From positions 71,609,345 to 71,673,344 of the forward strand of contig OX328096.1 of the NCBI GenBank assembly GCA_946811185.2: a stretch of 64,000 nt of DNA. The letters are read 5' to 3'. Under the pieces are notes generated by a model. The model was given only the letters and a program-made list of their open reading frames with translations, did not search any database and was not told the origin of the DNA. The position numbers and the translations under genes were made by a program. Origin of the DNA: Hippopus hippopus (lineage: Eukaryota > Mollusca > Bivalvia > Cardiida > Cardiidae). The stretch's first letter is position 1. Each line of letters starts with the position of its first letter. This document shows, piece by piece, positions 21,880-32,665 of the stretch.

Positions 21880-23176
21880 ACTCGGCCGATTTCGTACTTA
21901 CATCTATCGCTGAAAAAATGCCAACGTAATTGATAGATGGAGTTAGAAAGTAAATGTACAAACTGTATGTCATCGGAATGTATTTAGAAACTATAAATGC
22001 AACTGGTAATAGCCGCAAGTTTAAAATAGTAATCGGCCGTTGGTCAATTAATGTTAGCGAGGTGAAGCGTCTGAATCTGTGCAGGACAAAGGATATAGAG
22101 TTGTGTAAGAGTTATGGTCCTAGCGGAAAGACCATTACGTAAACATTTTCAGAATGGAGTGGTTATCCTACACTTGCAACCTTAGTAACCAGACTGTCCA
22201 TTCACAATACTGACCAGCATAGATCTGATTATGCATTTTTCAACTTAGGATGTATTAAAACTTGGATTTTTACTGTCGGCTTGAAAGTTTCATTTCACTT
22301 ATTTAGCAGGTTGCAGTTTAAATTGTTTTCATAGCTTCCTCTTCTTCCAGCGCGGCACTACCATTTTACACGCTCACTAACATGTTTCTTTTTGATGATA
22401 TTCTGAAGACTAGAATCAGTCTGTTAAGCGTTGACCAAACAATCCTATGGGGCTCTAAAAATGTAGTGGGAAAAACTGCATGTATTTAGTATGTTCTCTT
22501 TTTCCTCGCAGCGATTTTCATCACTTGAAAGATATTCAACATTTTGTCATTTGGTAGAGTTAGATAAAGTATTTTCATAGAAAAAAAAAAAGAAACACAA
22601 CTTAAAGTCATATTCTTCATGTCTGAATCAACTGACCAGCGAAAAAGCCTTTTCGGAGAGCGCAGATTCAGACTGGACTGCACAGAACATGCAATCAGAT
22701 CTTGGATCTGTCAAGCCAGTTTTCTGAGATATTCTAGTCAAAACAGCCATAGCCCTGCAATATTAAGGCTGATTTTCCACGCTTAACATATCCATTTCAT
22801 TAATTCAGCGCTTTAAGTGTAAAACTCTCAGTAACATATTGGTTTCATCGGCTACTCCATATTGGTTGATTCTTATCCTTTCCATATTTCACATTAAGAG
22901 CACAAGGTTTACTGTAATGATTATCTTGCTCATTTGAATGACTCAAACACAAAGACCTGTTTCGTCGAAGGATAAGAAACGTCGCTTTTGAAGACAATAA
23001 AAGATCAAGATCAAACTATCCTTTGAATGCAATGCAGCTCAATATCACAGACTAACATATCTAAGATTTTAATTGCCTGTTTATGTATGATATATATGAA
23101 AAAAAAAAAACTCAACCTAAGAATATGTAATGTTTGGATATTGTTTTTCTGACTTTAAAAGTCCAAACTGAGTGTG
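21880..23176. other. Duplicated intergenic block without a supported gene
   Basis: Closely similar sequence recurs at 35445-36905 and 55780-57237. A 62-codon + strand frame (21954-22142) keeps its reading frame in all three copies. However, many differences between copies change the residue, so it does not look like a selected protein. Confidence 0.5.
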
Positions 23177-23412
23177 TTAACCTTAACCAAACTATCCTGT
23201 TTTTGATGACCCCGAGGAAGACGGCTGTTAAAAGCATTGTGGAAAAAGGAAACATTCAGATAACCATCGTTTTCTACTTTTCACACACATTTTTTTTTTT
23301 TTTTTACCCTTTCAACAATTCAAATCATCATTTGGTCCTCATTTGATTCGTCATATACAAAGGCTTTCGATTTGAACAAGTCTAAAATTACATCATTTGG
23401 TAAATAGTTGAG
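23177..23412 (+). mobile_element. TTAA MITE (family A)
   Basis: Starts TTAACCTTAACCAAAC and ends near TTTGGTAAATAGTTGA. A T run is inserted near 23290. Paralogues at 36906-37168 and 57238-57488. Confidence 0.65.
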
Positions 23413-23904
23413 GGTTGGGTAGATACTTCATTCTTTGATATTAATGGGGGAGAAATTGGCCAGCCGATGTTTTGGACAGAACTATTTTGCCCATGACAAT
23501 TTAGCTAGCCAAAAAACATTAGGTAGGACAATTTGTCCAGATAAACACAATTATTGTTAAAAATGGAAAAAAGAAAAAGTCCACTAATAACCATAAGTAA
23601 ACAATTTGATGGTAATAATATAGGCATATTTTATACGACTTATTCATACAAATTTTAAAGTATGGATATCACTGATAATATCTGACAATATGTTATTGTA
23701 CAGTTTCCAAAGTTTGTGGAAGTTATAGACAAGAATATCTGTATTTTAAAAGGTTGGTGGGTACTAATATTCATGATGAGTGATATCTAAAGCTTGATAA
23801 TGGGTACAACTGATCAGAATTGTCACATATATTTTACGTTCTATTGCTGCATATATCATTGGTATTTCGTTAAATTACTAATTTGTAAAGGACAGTTGAA
23901 AAGG

Positions 23905-23975
23905 GGGGTTCCTACGTGGCTCAGTTAGAAGGTGTAGGATTTTTATCCAAAACATAGTTCGAACGACTATTACTT
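23905..23975 (+). other. tRNA-like A and B box sequence
   Basis: TGGCTCAGTTAGAAGG resembles an A box and AGTTCGAACGAC a B box about 35 bases later. The stems do not fold into a convincing tRNA. It recurs with substitutions at 37665-37735 and 57980-58050. It is probably a SINE head or tRNA relic. Confidence 0.4.
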
Positions 23976-24054
23976 GATTTGTGATTTCAAACAATCGTAG
24001 TTATTCAGTGGCACCGATTACAGAGCTGACAGCACTTTGATTGACTTTTCAATG

Positions 24055-24345
24055 AAATTCGATAATTCAAACAAAGGGGAAGAATGAAAGTCAGAATTAT
24101 CAGTACATGTACTCTCAATCGCTATACATATAGATTATCAAAAAGAAAATGTCCGTCTCTTCGATATTTGTCTAATACTTTACCAGGCAAAAAATAACTC
24201 GTCGAAATTCGATAATTCAAACAAGGGGCCAGAATAAAAAGCCGAATTATCAGTACCCTTAACGGCTATACATGCAGATTATTTAAAAAAGAAATTTCCG
24301 ACACTTCGAAATTTGTCTTAATTGTTTGCCAGGCAACAAAATGAC
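24055..24345. repeat. Direct repeats of about 150 bp
   Basis: GATAATTCAAACAAGGGG recurs at 24061 and 24211, each time followed by a CGAATTATCAGTAC-like stretch, AGATTATC and TCTTCGAAATTTGTC. The same pair is found at about 4558-4790, 37805-38110 and 58130-58425. Confidence 0.65.
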
Positions 24346-24532
24346 TTGTCCAAATTGAAAGCATTGGCAGGTGACAAATTGGATATAGCTAAAATGGACA
24401 GATATGTCTTTGAAATGGTTTGAAAACAAGAAATGTTGGTAACCAGCCCTTTGTTCTTTTCCAACAATGATTTTGCAAGCTTTCATGATCAGGATTGCTA
24501 AAACACGAGGTAGTTTTGTTAATGGGTGAGTT
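24339..24532 (-). mobile_element. TTAA MITE (family A), reverse orientation
   Basis: GACTTGTCCAAATTGAAAGC at the left and TAGTTTTGTTAATGGGTGA at the right. The right end is diverged. Paralogues at 38126-38310 and 58426-58620. Confidence 0.55.
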
Positions 24533-24535
24533 TGT

Positions 24536-24842
24536 TGAATGTATGGTGTTTAGCACCATTTTCAGCAGTATTTCAGTTACATCGTTGAGGCTAGTGCACC
24601 TATCACTGCATTTCTGGAGTTTCTTTCTATGAGTGCTTCAGACACTATTCTTTCCAAGTCACTGGCTGCTTTCCTTGATACCCATCGTCGAAACAATGAT
24701 CTGTGGTAAAAGAGGAATAAAAATTCCTGCTGTAATGTCCGTCAATAATCCTCGGAAAGAATTCCCGAGCTGGATATTCAAACCAACCACCTTTGGTTGA
24801 AAGCCCTGTACGTTATCGGCTGAGCTACCGTGCTCGCCAGGG
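24536..24842 (-). mobile_element. SINE, nearly full length, reverse orientation
   Basis: Body from TGTATGGTGTTTAGCACC at the left; the tRNA-like head at the right includes CTGTACGTTATCGGCTGAGC and GAGCTACCGTGCTCGCC. Confidence 0.75.
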
Positions 24843-24960
24843 TCTATTTTAATATCTCCGTAAATCTTTGACGCAAACGCCAAGTAATTCGAATGAATAA
24901 TCTGTGTCTGCACAGATCAACGGAAAATATTCGTACATGTAGACCAAGTTGCGTTATTTA

Positions 24961-25048
24961 AATATGGCGGAGCAGTGGGGATTCAAACCAGCGATCTTCT
25001 AGTTTTAAGCCCTGTACGCTACTGACTGTGCTACCAAACTCACCAGAG
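24961..25048 (-). mobile_element. SINE head only
   Basis: ATGGCGGAGCAGTGGGGATT through GCTACCAAACTCACC is the tRNA-like portion without the body. Equivalent head-only copies are at 39713-39802 and 59823-59912. Confidence 0.6.
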
Positions 25049-25128
25049 TTGTTATTGAAGATGTTCATGAATCTTTGACGAGTAGGCCTAAATAATTCAA
25101 ATGAAAAATTTGTGTCTGTACATATAGA

Positions 25129-25347
25129 TTAACCCTTTACCACACAATCCCGAGTTCTAAAGACCCTGAAAAAAACTTTTGAAAACATGGTTGGAAAAGG
25201 AAAAAATGCTGGTAACCAGCATTTTCCCCTTTTCCCACAATGTTTCTACCCTATCAGTGACAGAAATCAATATTTGAACTACATTGAAATTGTCTGCAAC
25301 TGCTTTCAATTTGGCCCAGTCTAAAATTTTGTCGTCAGATAGAGTCA
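25129..25347 (+). mobile_element. TTAA MITE (family A), well preserved left end
   Basis: TTAACCCTTTACCACACAAT opens at 25129. A near-perfect palindrome GGAAAAAATGCTGGTAACC / AGCATTTTCCCC sits at about 25198-25230. The right end has decayed to CAGATAGAGTCAA. Paralogues at 39871-40092 and 59970-60190. Confidence 0.75.
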
Positions 25348-25378
25348 AAGTATGTTTACTCCGTACATAAAGATTAAG

Positions 25379-25585
25379 AGTGTACGACCCTAAGGAATAA
25401 GAATTCTGAAAATAATGTGGAAAAAGCAGGAAACTCTAATTACAAGCATTTTCTCTTTTTTCAAAAAGTATTTTCCACTCTGTGAGAGAAAAATCTTGCT
25501 ATCAGTTGAGGTACAGTTTTTTGTAGTCTGCAAATGCTTTCAATTAAGATAAGTCTTAGATAAATTTTGACGCCTGACAGAACGA
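25379..25585 (+). mobile_element. Diverged family A MITE holding the empty DIRS target
   Basis: CGACCCTAAGGAATAAGAAT to GATAAGTCTTAGATAAATTT follow the family's layout. At 25494/25495 this unit is uninterrupted where, in the next unit, the DIRS element is inserted. Confidence 0.55.
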
Positions 25586-25742
25586 TAAAGAAACCGTGAA
25601 TTTCAAACACGTATTACGTACTTGGCTAAATAAATGCCTTCTTCATTGCAAAATTATATAGAGCTCCAGATGAATACTTATGAGCATTGCTAAATGATGA
25701 AAAAGAAGTACTGCTACACAATTTTCTACAATCCTGTTTGTC

Positions 25743-25941
25743 TAACTCTTCAGCAGATAACACAATTGTAGACCAACTGAAATTGAAAGTTTTTTCAAAT
25801 GATAGTGTTTGTCTTTATAAGAGTGGAAAACGTGTGAAATTGAAAAAATGCTGGTTTCCAGCATTTTCTTCTTTTTTTACAAGCTTTTCAAAAGCCTTTA
25901 TCCTAATGGTCGTTATAACAGGGAATTATCTGGTAACAAAC
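25743..25941 (-). mobile_element. TTAA MITE (family A) upstream of gene 2
   Basis: TAACTCTTCAGCAGATAACA at the left. The palindrome AAAAAATGCTGG / CCAGCATTTTCTTC is at about 25843-25872. Confidence 0.6.
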
Positions 25942-26414
25942 AATTTATTCGAATGTATAGATAGGTGCCTATTCCAGCATTTTGGAATGATCGAGATAAA
26001 ACTGTATTGACCACAATTACGAATATCTTGCACATTCATATTAATCAAATATAGTTTTGTCACAAATTTACGAAAGGAAAAACAGGTAGACAAACAGACA
26101 GAGTTTAACTAAAATTGCTATCCGGACTGCCAGTGAGTTTTTTCTTCAACTGTTAGGCAGCCTAACAAATATACATCTGGTGAGGGAGAACATGCATGCC
26201 TGTTTCTGACGAGATATTATTCTACGACTGTCAAATAAATTAACATTTTAACCTACTAAAATAAACAAACCTTAGGTTCCGACGTTCCTGAGAACGCCCT
26301 TTTAATCAATTAAAAACACATGTGGCAAATACAGGAAAGCGCAGAATCATTCAGTAGCAGCCGCTGGAAGGTCTACAATCTAAAAGTAAGCATGAATATT
26401 AAATACTGCTTATT

Positions 26415-26440
26415 TTGCACTCGTAGTTTAATCGTTCATC
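26415..26440 (+). promoter_or_regulatory. Conserved block 5' of C1q gene 2 start codon
   Basis: TTGCACTCGTAGTTTAAT is identical to the gene 1 block. The region upstream (about 26090-26410) also aligns with genes 3 and 4 but only weakly with gene 1. Confidence 0.35.
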
Positions 26441-27023
26441 ATGCAAGTTATCCAGTACTTTCTGACTGGACTTTTGTTAGCAATCGCCTTTTTTGACAAT
26501 GTGAAAGCGCTCCCAGCTGAGCCGGTATATTCGAAATTCGATTATGGAATGAAAACACTCGAAGCGATGCTTCGAATCGAAAACCGTGCGGAGAAAATGA
26601 TGGAGGAATTTAGATCTGTCCGAGATTCTATGACAAAAGAGCTTAATAAAATTAAGATTTTAAAAGCTGAAGTTGAAAGCCAACAAACAGCAATGGAAAG
26701 CAAGATTACAGGTCTGAAGTCTGAAGCTGAAAGACAACAAACAGCAATGGAAAAGAATATTACAGGTCTGAAGTCTGAAGCTGAAAGACAACAGACAGCA
26801 ATGGAGAGCAAGATTACAGCTATGAAGTCTGAAGCTGAAAGACAACAAACAGCAATGGGGGGCAAATTCACAGCTCTGAAGTCTGAAGCTGAAAGACAAC
26901 AATCAGCAATGGAGAGCAAGTTCACAGCTCTGAAGTCTGAAGCTAAAAGACAGCAAACAGCAATGCAAACAGCAATGGAGAGCAAGTTCACAGCTCTGAA
27001 GTCTGAAGTAGAAGAGGTGCCAG
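26441..27023 (+). CDS. C1q gene 2, exon 1: signal peptide and six-repeat stalk
   Basis: Signal peptide core FLTGLLLAIAFF. Repeats occupy 26675-26728, 26729-26782, 26783-26836, 26837-26890, 26891-26944 and 26945-27010; the last contains a 12-bp internal repetition encoding QTAM twice. The exon ends GGTGCCAG with donor GTAAAG. Confidence 0.85.
26675..27010 (+). repeat. Coding minisatellite, 54-bp unit, six copies
   Basis: Unit GAAAGACAACAAACAGCAAT and onward encodes ERQQTAMESKITALKSEA. Because 54 is a multiple of three, gains and losses keep the frame. Paralogues have one copy (8664-8717), one copy (46409-46462) and three copies (61406-61567). Confidence 0.92.
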
Positions 27024-27180
27024 GTAAAGTAATGTTATCATACTTACCTTTTTGTAAACTGTTCATCGTTTACCAAACAAACCGGTTTATTGTCTTCCTA
27101 GAATGTTTTTAACAAGCAATTTTTATTTTACTCACAATGCTTGAAATCGACTCTTTTTAAGAAAAAGATAACCATTTCAG

Positions 27181-27315
27181 AGAAAATGACGGAGGAAATG
27201 CAATCTCTCCGAGATTCTATGACGAAAGCGCTTGATGAACCTGAAAAACAACGGACTGTAACGGAGAGTAAAATCATAGCAATGAAGTCTGAAGTAGACG
27301 AAAAACTAGTGCCAG
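27181..27315 (+). CDS. C1q gene 2, exon 2: second stalk exon
   Basis: 45 codons, acceptor ATTTCAG, donor GTAAAG, no disruption. Differences from gene 1 include LDEPEKQRT in place of LDEAVRQRT. Confidence 0.85.
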
Positions 27316-27965
27316 GTAAAGTATTGCCTACTTCATTTAAACTGATCCTGACCTTTATGCTAAATATACATAAGTCGGCATTTAAATAAAACTCCCATCA
27401 TTATTCGGGAAGTTATTTCACGGGAAGGTACAGGTAAGCAATTTGATTTGCGCATACCATACGAAATATTTCCTTGACCATTTAGGATGTATGTTAAAGG
27501 CAGCCCTGTGCGATGTCGAAGGTAAAAAAAAAATAGAATTCTAATTCATGATGTTGTTTTGGATTAGGTTAAATAAAGTAGGCGATATAGCTATAGTATT
27601 GCTCTTTTTTAGCGGGTTTCACTGCGATAGAACTGGCTGGAACCAAATACATCTCTAGTAACGACGCATGCGCGCTCACATGACTGTGTCATCAGTCTGA
27701 CAAGGATCAAATACATACAAACCGTCATAAACATTTGCGCTTTTCAAATCCTGACATCGTTTTTGTATATACATTCCTACACGTGTTCATGCAGTCCTAA
27801 ATCTTATACCAGCAATCCGTGCCAGGTTGATGGATCACATCGCTACTTCATAAGTGTGCAGTAGCGACCAAAAGTAAGCAGTGCAGGTCTGAATTTAAAT
27901 CATACTATTCAAGGGCATAGCTAGCCCAAGATAAAGTATACGCTAAAGTCATACCGAAGGCACTT

Positions 27966-28170
27966 TTCCTTTATCACACAATCCCGATTTTAACGACCCC
28001 AACTGAAAGGGACTTTTGAAAATATAGGTAACCAGCATTTTCTCCTTTTCCCACAATATTTTTCAACATTTGTAAGAAGACAAATCCTGATTTCTGTGAC
28101 ATATAGTTTGCTGTCCGTAAATCGTTCAATTTTGACCGGTCTAAAATTCTGTCGGGTCGTAAAAGGTTAA
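27966..28170 (+). mobile_element. TTAA MITE (family A) in intron 2 of gene 2
   Basis: CTTTATCACACAATCCCG at the left, GGTCGTAAAAGGTTAA at the right. One hairpin arm has been deleted (GAAAATATAGGTAACCAGC). Confidence 0.65.
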
Positions 28171-28199
28171 CTGAGACGCAAAGTACCGAGAGATGGTAG

Positions 28200-30015
28200 G
28201 GGAATTTTCCAGGAGGGTCTGAAGGGTTTATACCTCCCAAAATTGTTTAGAAGCTATTTAGTGGCTTCTGGTGACGTTTATTTTTCATTTGGCAAATTTG
28301 TCCTTTTGCAAAGTGTACGCAAGTATGTTTTAGTATACAGAAGCTACACCCCTGCCATTTAAAAGTATGGAAATTATTGTGAAGCTGACTGGCTGTTACT
28401 GTACGGTCAGTCGCTGGAAGAAAAATGAATTTTAAAATTAGGTCAAAAGTTGCCAGGTCACTCGATCTTTTGTTTACTCTTACTTAATTTTATAGTTCAT
28501 TTTTCTGCCAGCAACTAACGCTTGGACTGACCGTACAGCAACAGACTCTTATCTTCACAACAATTCCATATTTTTAAAAGGTACGATTTAAATTCAATGC
28601 ATTTTAACATACTCACTGTTTACTTCTGGTCGCTACTTTGCCTTAGATAAGTGAAAAAAATAACAGTTACTGCTTGTCCCACTTGGCAGAATAACTTCGA
28701 TTTTCCTCTCCCTTGCTAACTATACTAATTACATATATAGGTACATGCACTAGGAGAAGAAATGGAACTTTAATTTTTCATTGTACCATATCATAGATTG
28801 ATACAATTCCAAAATTCGCTTTTAAGGACTTTGAGTCCTTTGATTAAACATTTTACAAAACGACACAATTTTAGCCTAGTCCAAATTAAACGCATAGCAG
28901 AAAGCAAATTCATCGTGACTCAAAAATAAGTTTCATCTTTGAAGGGATAAAAGTATTGTGAGAAAAGGATGGAAATGCTGGTCACCAGCATTTTCTCCTT
29001 TTCCCCTCATGTTGTCAGTAGCCTTCTTTTTCAGAGCCATTAACGATCAAGTTTTAACTTGCCCTAGGCAGAAGGTTTTCGTTACAAGCATGTTCTCCTT
29101 TTCTCACAATGCTTGAAATTGACCCTTTTTTTAAAGACAAATTGCATCATTCCAGCCAAATTTCATTTAGTTTCACTCTTCAAATGCTTTTAATATGGAC
29201 GGGTCTAAATATTTTCGTCTGGTAAAGAGTTTAAAAGTCGTAAGTGTTTGCAAACTGCCATATTTTCTTAAATACTATTAACTCGTGTTTCAAGCATGAA
29301 ATAATTGAAATTTTTCGGTTAACTCCTTCAATACACGAAGACAACATCTGAGACTAGGAAAATCATATCGGCAATCAGAACTGCTGCTTTATTGTTTTCG
29401 CTAAAGAGCATTGATTAACATTTAACTTTAGGTCATAAGTTACTCAATGTATCGAACGGTGAAGATCTAAAATTAGACAGCATGATCATTGGCTGCAGTC
29501 TGGTATCAATCTACAGTAATTATACCGCAACAAAAGTACACCATGTCCTGCTCAGCTGCATAGTGGTTGAAAATATGAAACCTACATGATCTGGTAAATG
29601 GTTATACAAATCAAAACGCACCTTGCGACTGGCTTTTCAACAATCAAAATACAAGTGACTTTTCGAACTTATATACGTGTATTTTGGGTGTCACATGGGG
29701 TCATTTAACTTGAACTTCTTATTCCAACGTGTATTAGATGTAAATAAACAACTCTATATATGTCTATTGATGGGGTAATTCTACATTTGCCAACAAAGCG
29801 AAACTCATTTTGTTCTAAGCTTTGTATGGCAAACCATGAAATGGACGGGAAAAGAGTAAATACTTTTAATGATTTTTATGGATATAATTCAAGGATTCCA
29901 TTTCAAAAATTCAAAAAGTAAAAGAACATAATTCAACCAAACCATCACGTAATTTATGTACATGTATATTTTTTGTAAAATACAAATGTATGACCTATGC
30001 TATTTGAGATGAGGG
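28200..30015. other. Intron 2 of gene 2, type II sequence, with two diverged family A relics
   Basis: Palindromes near 28955-29010 (GGAAATGCTGGTCACC / AGCATTTTCTCC) and a half-copy near 29085-29240 mark MITE relics. About 28740-29260 aligns with 62370-63210 of gene 4 but not with genes 1 or 3. An inverted pair (GTACGGTCAGTCGCTGG at 28403 and the reverse complement near 28512-28532) flanks about 100 bp. No gene was recognised. Confidence 0.5.
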
Positions 30016-30019
30016 TAAA

Positions 30020-30243
30020 TAGCATCTGGAAAAAGTACCGACCCGTGTCAGTCTGCGTAGGCTGACATCGGTTGAAACTTCTTGCTATTTGTAAAATTTC
30101 TTCATGCCCTTGGAGCATTCTACTAACTAATTCGGGTAGTCATTGGGCAAAAGTTTTTTATAGATCCATAATCATGTAATGGCTTGCTTGGTTTAATCCA
30201 TCATCCAGAGGTACACTAAACCCCCATTTCGCCATAGCACCGC
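30020..30243. mobile_element. MITE family B, degraded
   Basis: GACCCGTGTCAGTCTGCGTA / GGCTGACATCGGTT hairpin and a right end of CCCCCATTTCGCCATAGCAC. Confidence 0.5.
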
Positions 30244-30371
30244 TAATATATATATCTAGTATTTTCTAATATACCTGTGGGTTATAACTGTTTTCTGTCC
30301 AAAATCTTTCTTTGCTCAGTTATATATTATAGACTCGTATGAACCGTTATGTGGGAGTAACAAGAGAATTT

Positions 30372-30676
30372 GTTTGATTGTTTGTTTATCATATTGTTTG
30401 TTTGGTGTTTAAAGCCGTTTTCATCAACATTTCAGTTATATCGCCGCGGCCAGTGCACCTATCTATGCTTTTCTGGTGTTTCTTTGAGGGATACTTCGCA
30501 AACTATTCTCCCAATGCGACTAGCTACTTTCCCATATAACTATCGCTGAAACATGACTCGGACGTATGAGAGGAATGAATCCTGTCACAATGACTATGTG
30601 TTATAAATTCCCTGATAGAAATTTACTTAACGGAGGATTCCCAAGTCCTGTACGCCTCCGATTTTGCTACCGGGCA
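30372..30676 (-). mobile_element. SINE in intron 2 of gene 2
   Basis: TTGGTGTTTAAAGCCGTTTT at the left; the right-hand head is worn (GTACGCCTCCGATTTTGCTA). No equivalent was seen in genes 1 and 3. Confidence 0.7.
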
Positions 30677-30717
30677 CGAAAATAAAGAATTAAATACATT
30701 AATTACGTAAACATTTT

Positions 30718-31160
30718 AAAAAAAAGGAGTAAATGTTGACTACCAATAATGTGATTTATCTCTACAGAATCGATAACATTGAAGACAAAGATGAAAATGA
30801 TTACTATCAATGATTTGATTTGTCTCTAAGAGAATAGAAAACATTGTAGGAAAAGGAGAAATGGCCGGCATCCACTGGTGGGATTTGTCTCTAGACGGAT
30901 GGAAAACATTGTAGAAAAAGGAGAGAACGCTGGCTACCAACGATTGGATTTTTCCCCAACAGAATAGAAAAGATCGCAGAAAAAGGAGAAAGCGCTGGCT
31001 ACAAATGATGGTATTTTTTCTGCGAAAGGATGTAACACATTTCAGAAAAAAGGAGAAATCGTTGGCTACCAATTATGGATTTATTCTCTAAGAAAATAGA
31101 AAACATTGAGAAAAGAGGAGAAACCGCTGACAACCAATGATGATATTTCTTTCCTTACTT
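30718..31160. repeat. Tandem array of about 65-bp units from a MITE arm
   Basis: GAAAACATT-type anchors at 30837, 30902, 30966, about 31032 and 31099 give periods of 64-67 bp. Each unit also has an AAAAGGAGAAANNGCTGGC stretch and CTACCAATGATGG. These match one side of the family A palindrome. Confidence 0.75.
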
Positions 31161-31199
31161 TATAAATTCTATAAGCTTTTTACATAGGACAAATTGAAT

Positions 31200-31450
31200 G
31201 TAGCTCATAGCTTGGATTTGTCACAAAAGGGATAGAGAACATTGCAGGAAAATGAGAAAGCGCTGGTTACCAATGATGGAAATTGTCTCTAAGAGAATAG
31301 AAAACATCGTGTGAAAAGGAGAAAATGCTGGCCAGCATTTTCTCCTTTTCCAATGATGTTTTCAAATGCCCTTTTTCTTCAGGGTCGCTAAAACACGGGT
31401 TTGTTTGAGATATCACAAACTCTAACAAATATCCTGTGTATGATTCAGCA
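31200..31450. mobile_element. Family A MITE complex with perfect hairpin
   Basis: AAAGGAGAAAATGCTGGCCA followed by GCATTTTCTCCTTT forms a near-perfect palindrome at 31316-31350. It continues directly from the 65-bp array. Confidence 0.65.
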
Positions 31451-31483
31451 GGAAATTATCACTATCCATCTAATAGCAGCCGA

Positions 31484-31566
31484 GCCTTGTTAGTAGGGTC
31501 AGTAACCCACAGGGATTAGTAAGTCAGGGATTGAAAGTTTGAGCTTCATATCGGTAGAAATCTTTT
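31484..31566 (+). mobile_element. SINE head, truncated
   Basis: CAGCCGAGCCTTGTTAGTAG and GGATTGAAAGTTTGAGC resemble A and B box regions. Gene 3 has the equivalent at 51800-51890. Confidence 0.5.
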
Positions 31567-31570
31567 CGGT

Positions 31571-31830
31571 GATTGATGTTTACAGCGAACCCAGTTAGTA
31601 CAATCGGTAACAGGAAAGGATAAGTAAGTCAGAGGTTGAGAGTTCGAGTTTCTGCATGGAAGATTTTTTTTTTTCGATGGTCTGTGAAAGTGTTTTATGA
31701 TTGCATTCGTGTAAGAGGGAAAGTAGCCACTGTTTAGTTCTGAGATATAAAAATACATGGTGATATGAAGGCATGGATAGGTTTACTAGTCCTCGTACTA
31801 TAACTAAAATCATATTGTAAACGACGTTAC
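31571..31830 (+). mobile_element. SINE immediately before the C1q exon of gene 2
   Basis: Head GCGAACCCAGTTAGTACAAT with B box GAGAGTTCGAGTTTC. The body ends CATATTGTAAACGACG, about 25 bp before the exon 3 acceptor. Confidence 0.7.
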
Positions 31831-31857
31831 TACATCAAAAACTTTTTTTTTCTACAG

Positions 31858-32237
31858 ATGAGGTTATCGCATTCTCAGTGAAAAATCCAACTAAAAAAAT
31901 CGTCAACGGAGTGCCCACTTTCTCAAAAGTGATCACAAACATAGGGAATGGATATGACGTTGATACTGGTATATTCACATGCCCTGTTGGTGGATTGTAC
32001 ATGTTTGTCTTCACTGTGGCGTCAATTGGAAAATATAGTGTGTACTGCTATATTAGACATAATGGTACCGACAAAGTGTATGGCCAATCATACCGTGATA
32101 ACTCTTTCATAACTGCCTCAGCTTCCGTGAACCTATTGTTGCAGGAAGGTGACTCGGTTACGTTAGGAAGATGTGGTGGCTGGAACAATGTGGTATACCA
32201 GCTCCGGCCTTACAACGTTCAGTGGTGCTTTGATTAA
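31858..32237 (+). CDS. C1q gene 2, exon 3: C1q domain with frameshifted end
   Basis: Acceptor TTTTTCTACAG. The domain reads DEVIAFSVKNPT and onward normally to CGGWNNV. 25 bases separate the landmarks AATGTG and TTCAGYGG, where genes 1 and 3 have 24. The shifted tail is ten or so unrelated residues and a stop. Confidence 0.85.
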
Positions 32238-32276
32238 AAGAACGGGATAGGAAATCTGATTTAAACTAAAATAAAT

Positions 32277-32531
32277 GGGTCATGCTCTGTGAAAAGGGGG
32301 CGTAATACATCTGCAAAAAGTATCCGTCCACGTCAGCCTGTGCATTCCGGGCAGGCTGGCCTGGACCGAGACTTTTCGCTATTGGCCAAGTTTTTGTACG
32401 TCCAAGGCCCAGTCAACATCATGATGAAGTTGATTGTTTTAAAATGTTAATATCATGAATATATATGAACGCTTGCTTGGTATCATGCATGAAAGAGATG
32501 TATTATGCCCCCTTTTGCCAGAGCACGGCTG
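32277..32531. mobile_element. MITE family B 3' of gene 2
   Basis: GGTCATGCTCTGTGAAAAGG to TTTTGCCAGAGCACGGCT. Retains the GTCAGCCTGTGCATTCC / GGGCAGGCTGGCC hairpin. Confidence 0.75.
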
Positions 32532-32610
32532 AATTGTTTTTTCTCTATACTTGTAATCAAGTTTTACGTCGTTATTTTTGTTTATGTAGGTAAATTGTAC
32601 CTTTTGGAAG

Positions 32611-32611
<1 letters not shown>

Positions 32612-32662
<51 letters not shown>
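32612..32662. repeat. CT microsatellite
   Basis: About 25 uninterrupted CT units, the purest of the three paralogous tracts. Confidence 0.95.

Positions 32663-32665
<3 letters not shown>

Larger units (their letters stand above)
26441..32237 (+). pseudogene. C1q gene 2: longest stalk, frameshifted C1q head
   Basis: Exons 26441-27023, 27181-27315 and 31858-32237 join in the same phase as gene 1. The stalk exon has six 18-residue repeats, about 94 residues more than in genes 1 and 3. The C1q exon is open through NLLLQEGDSVTLG. Then one extra base between the codons for GGWNNV and the final FSG strand (about 32192-32216) shifts the frame, giving a stop at 32235-32237 instead of the paralogous TAG at 32248-32250. 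Loss of the last beta strand should damage the fold, so it is probably a pseudogene or a very recent null allele. An assembly indel cannot be excluded. AATAAA at 32270-32275 would serve as a poly(A) signal. Confidence 0.75.

Noticed and set aside
21954..22142. Short + strand frame repeated near 35534 and 55863
   Set aside because: Differences between copies are largely residue-changing, and the stop differs in the third copy. Shared ancestry of the duplicated DNA explains the similarity.
30718..31160. CRISPR-like array because of regular spacing
   Set aside because: Units are fully repetitive, with no unique spacers between short repeats, and match a MITE arm. The genome is animal.
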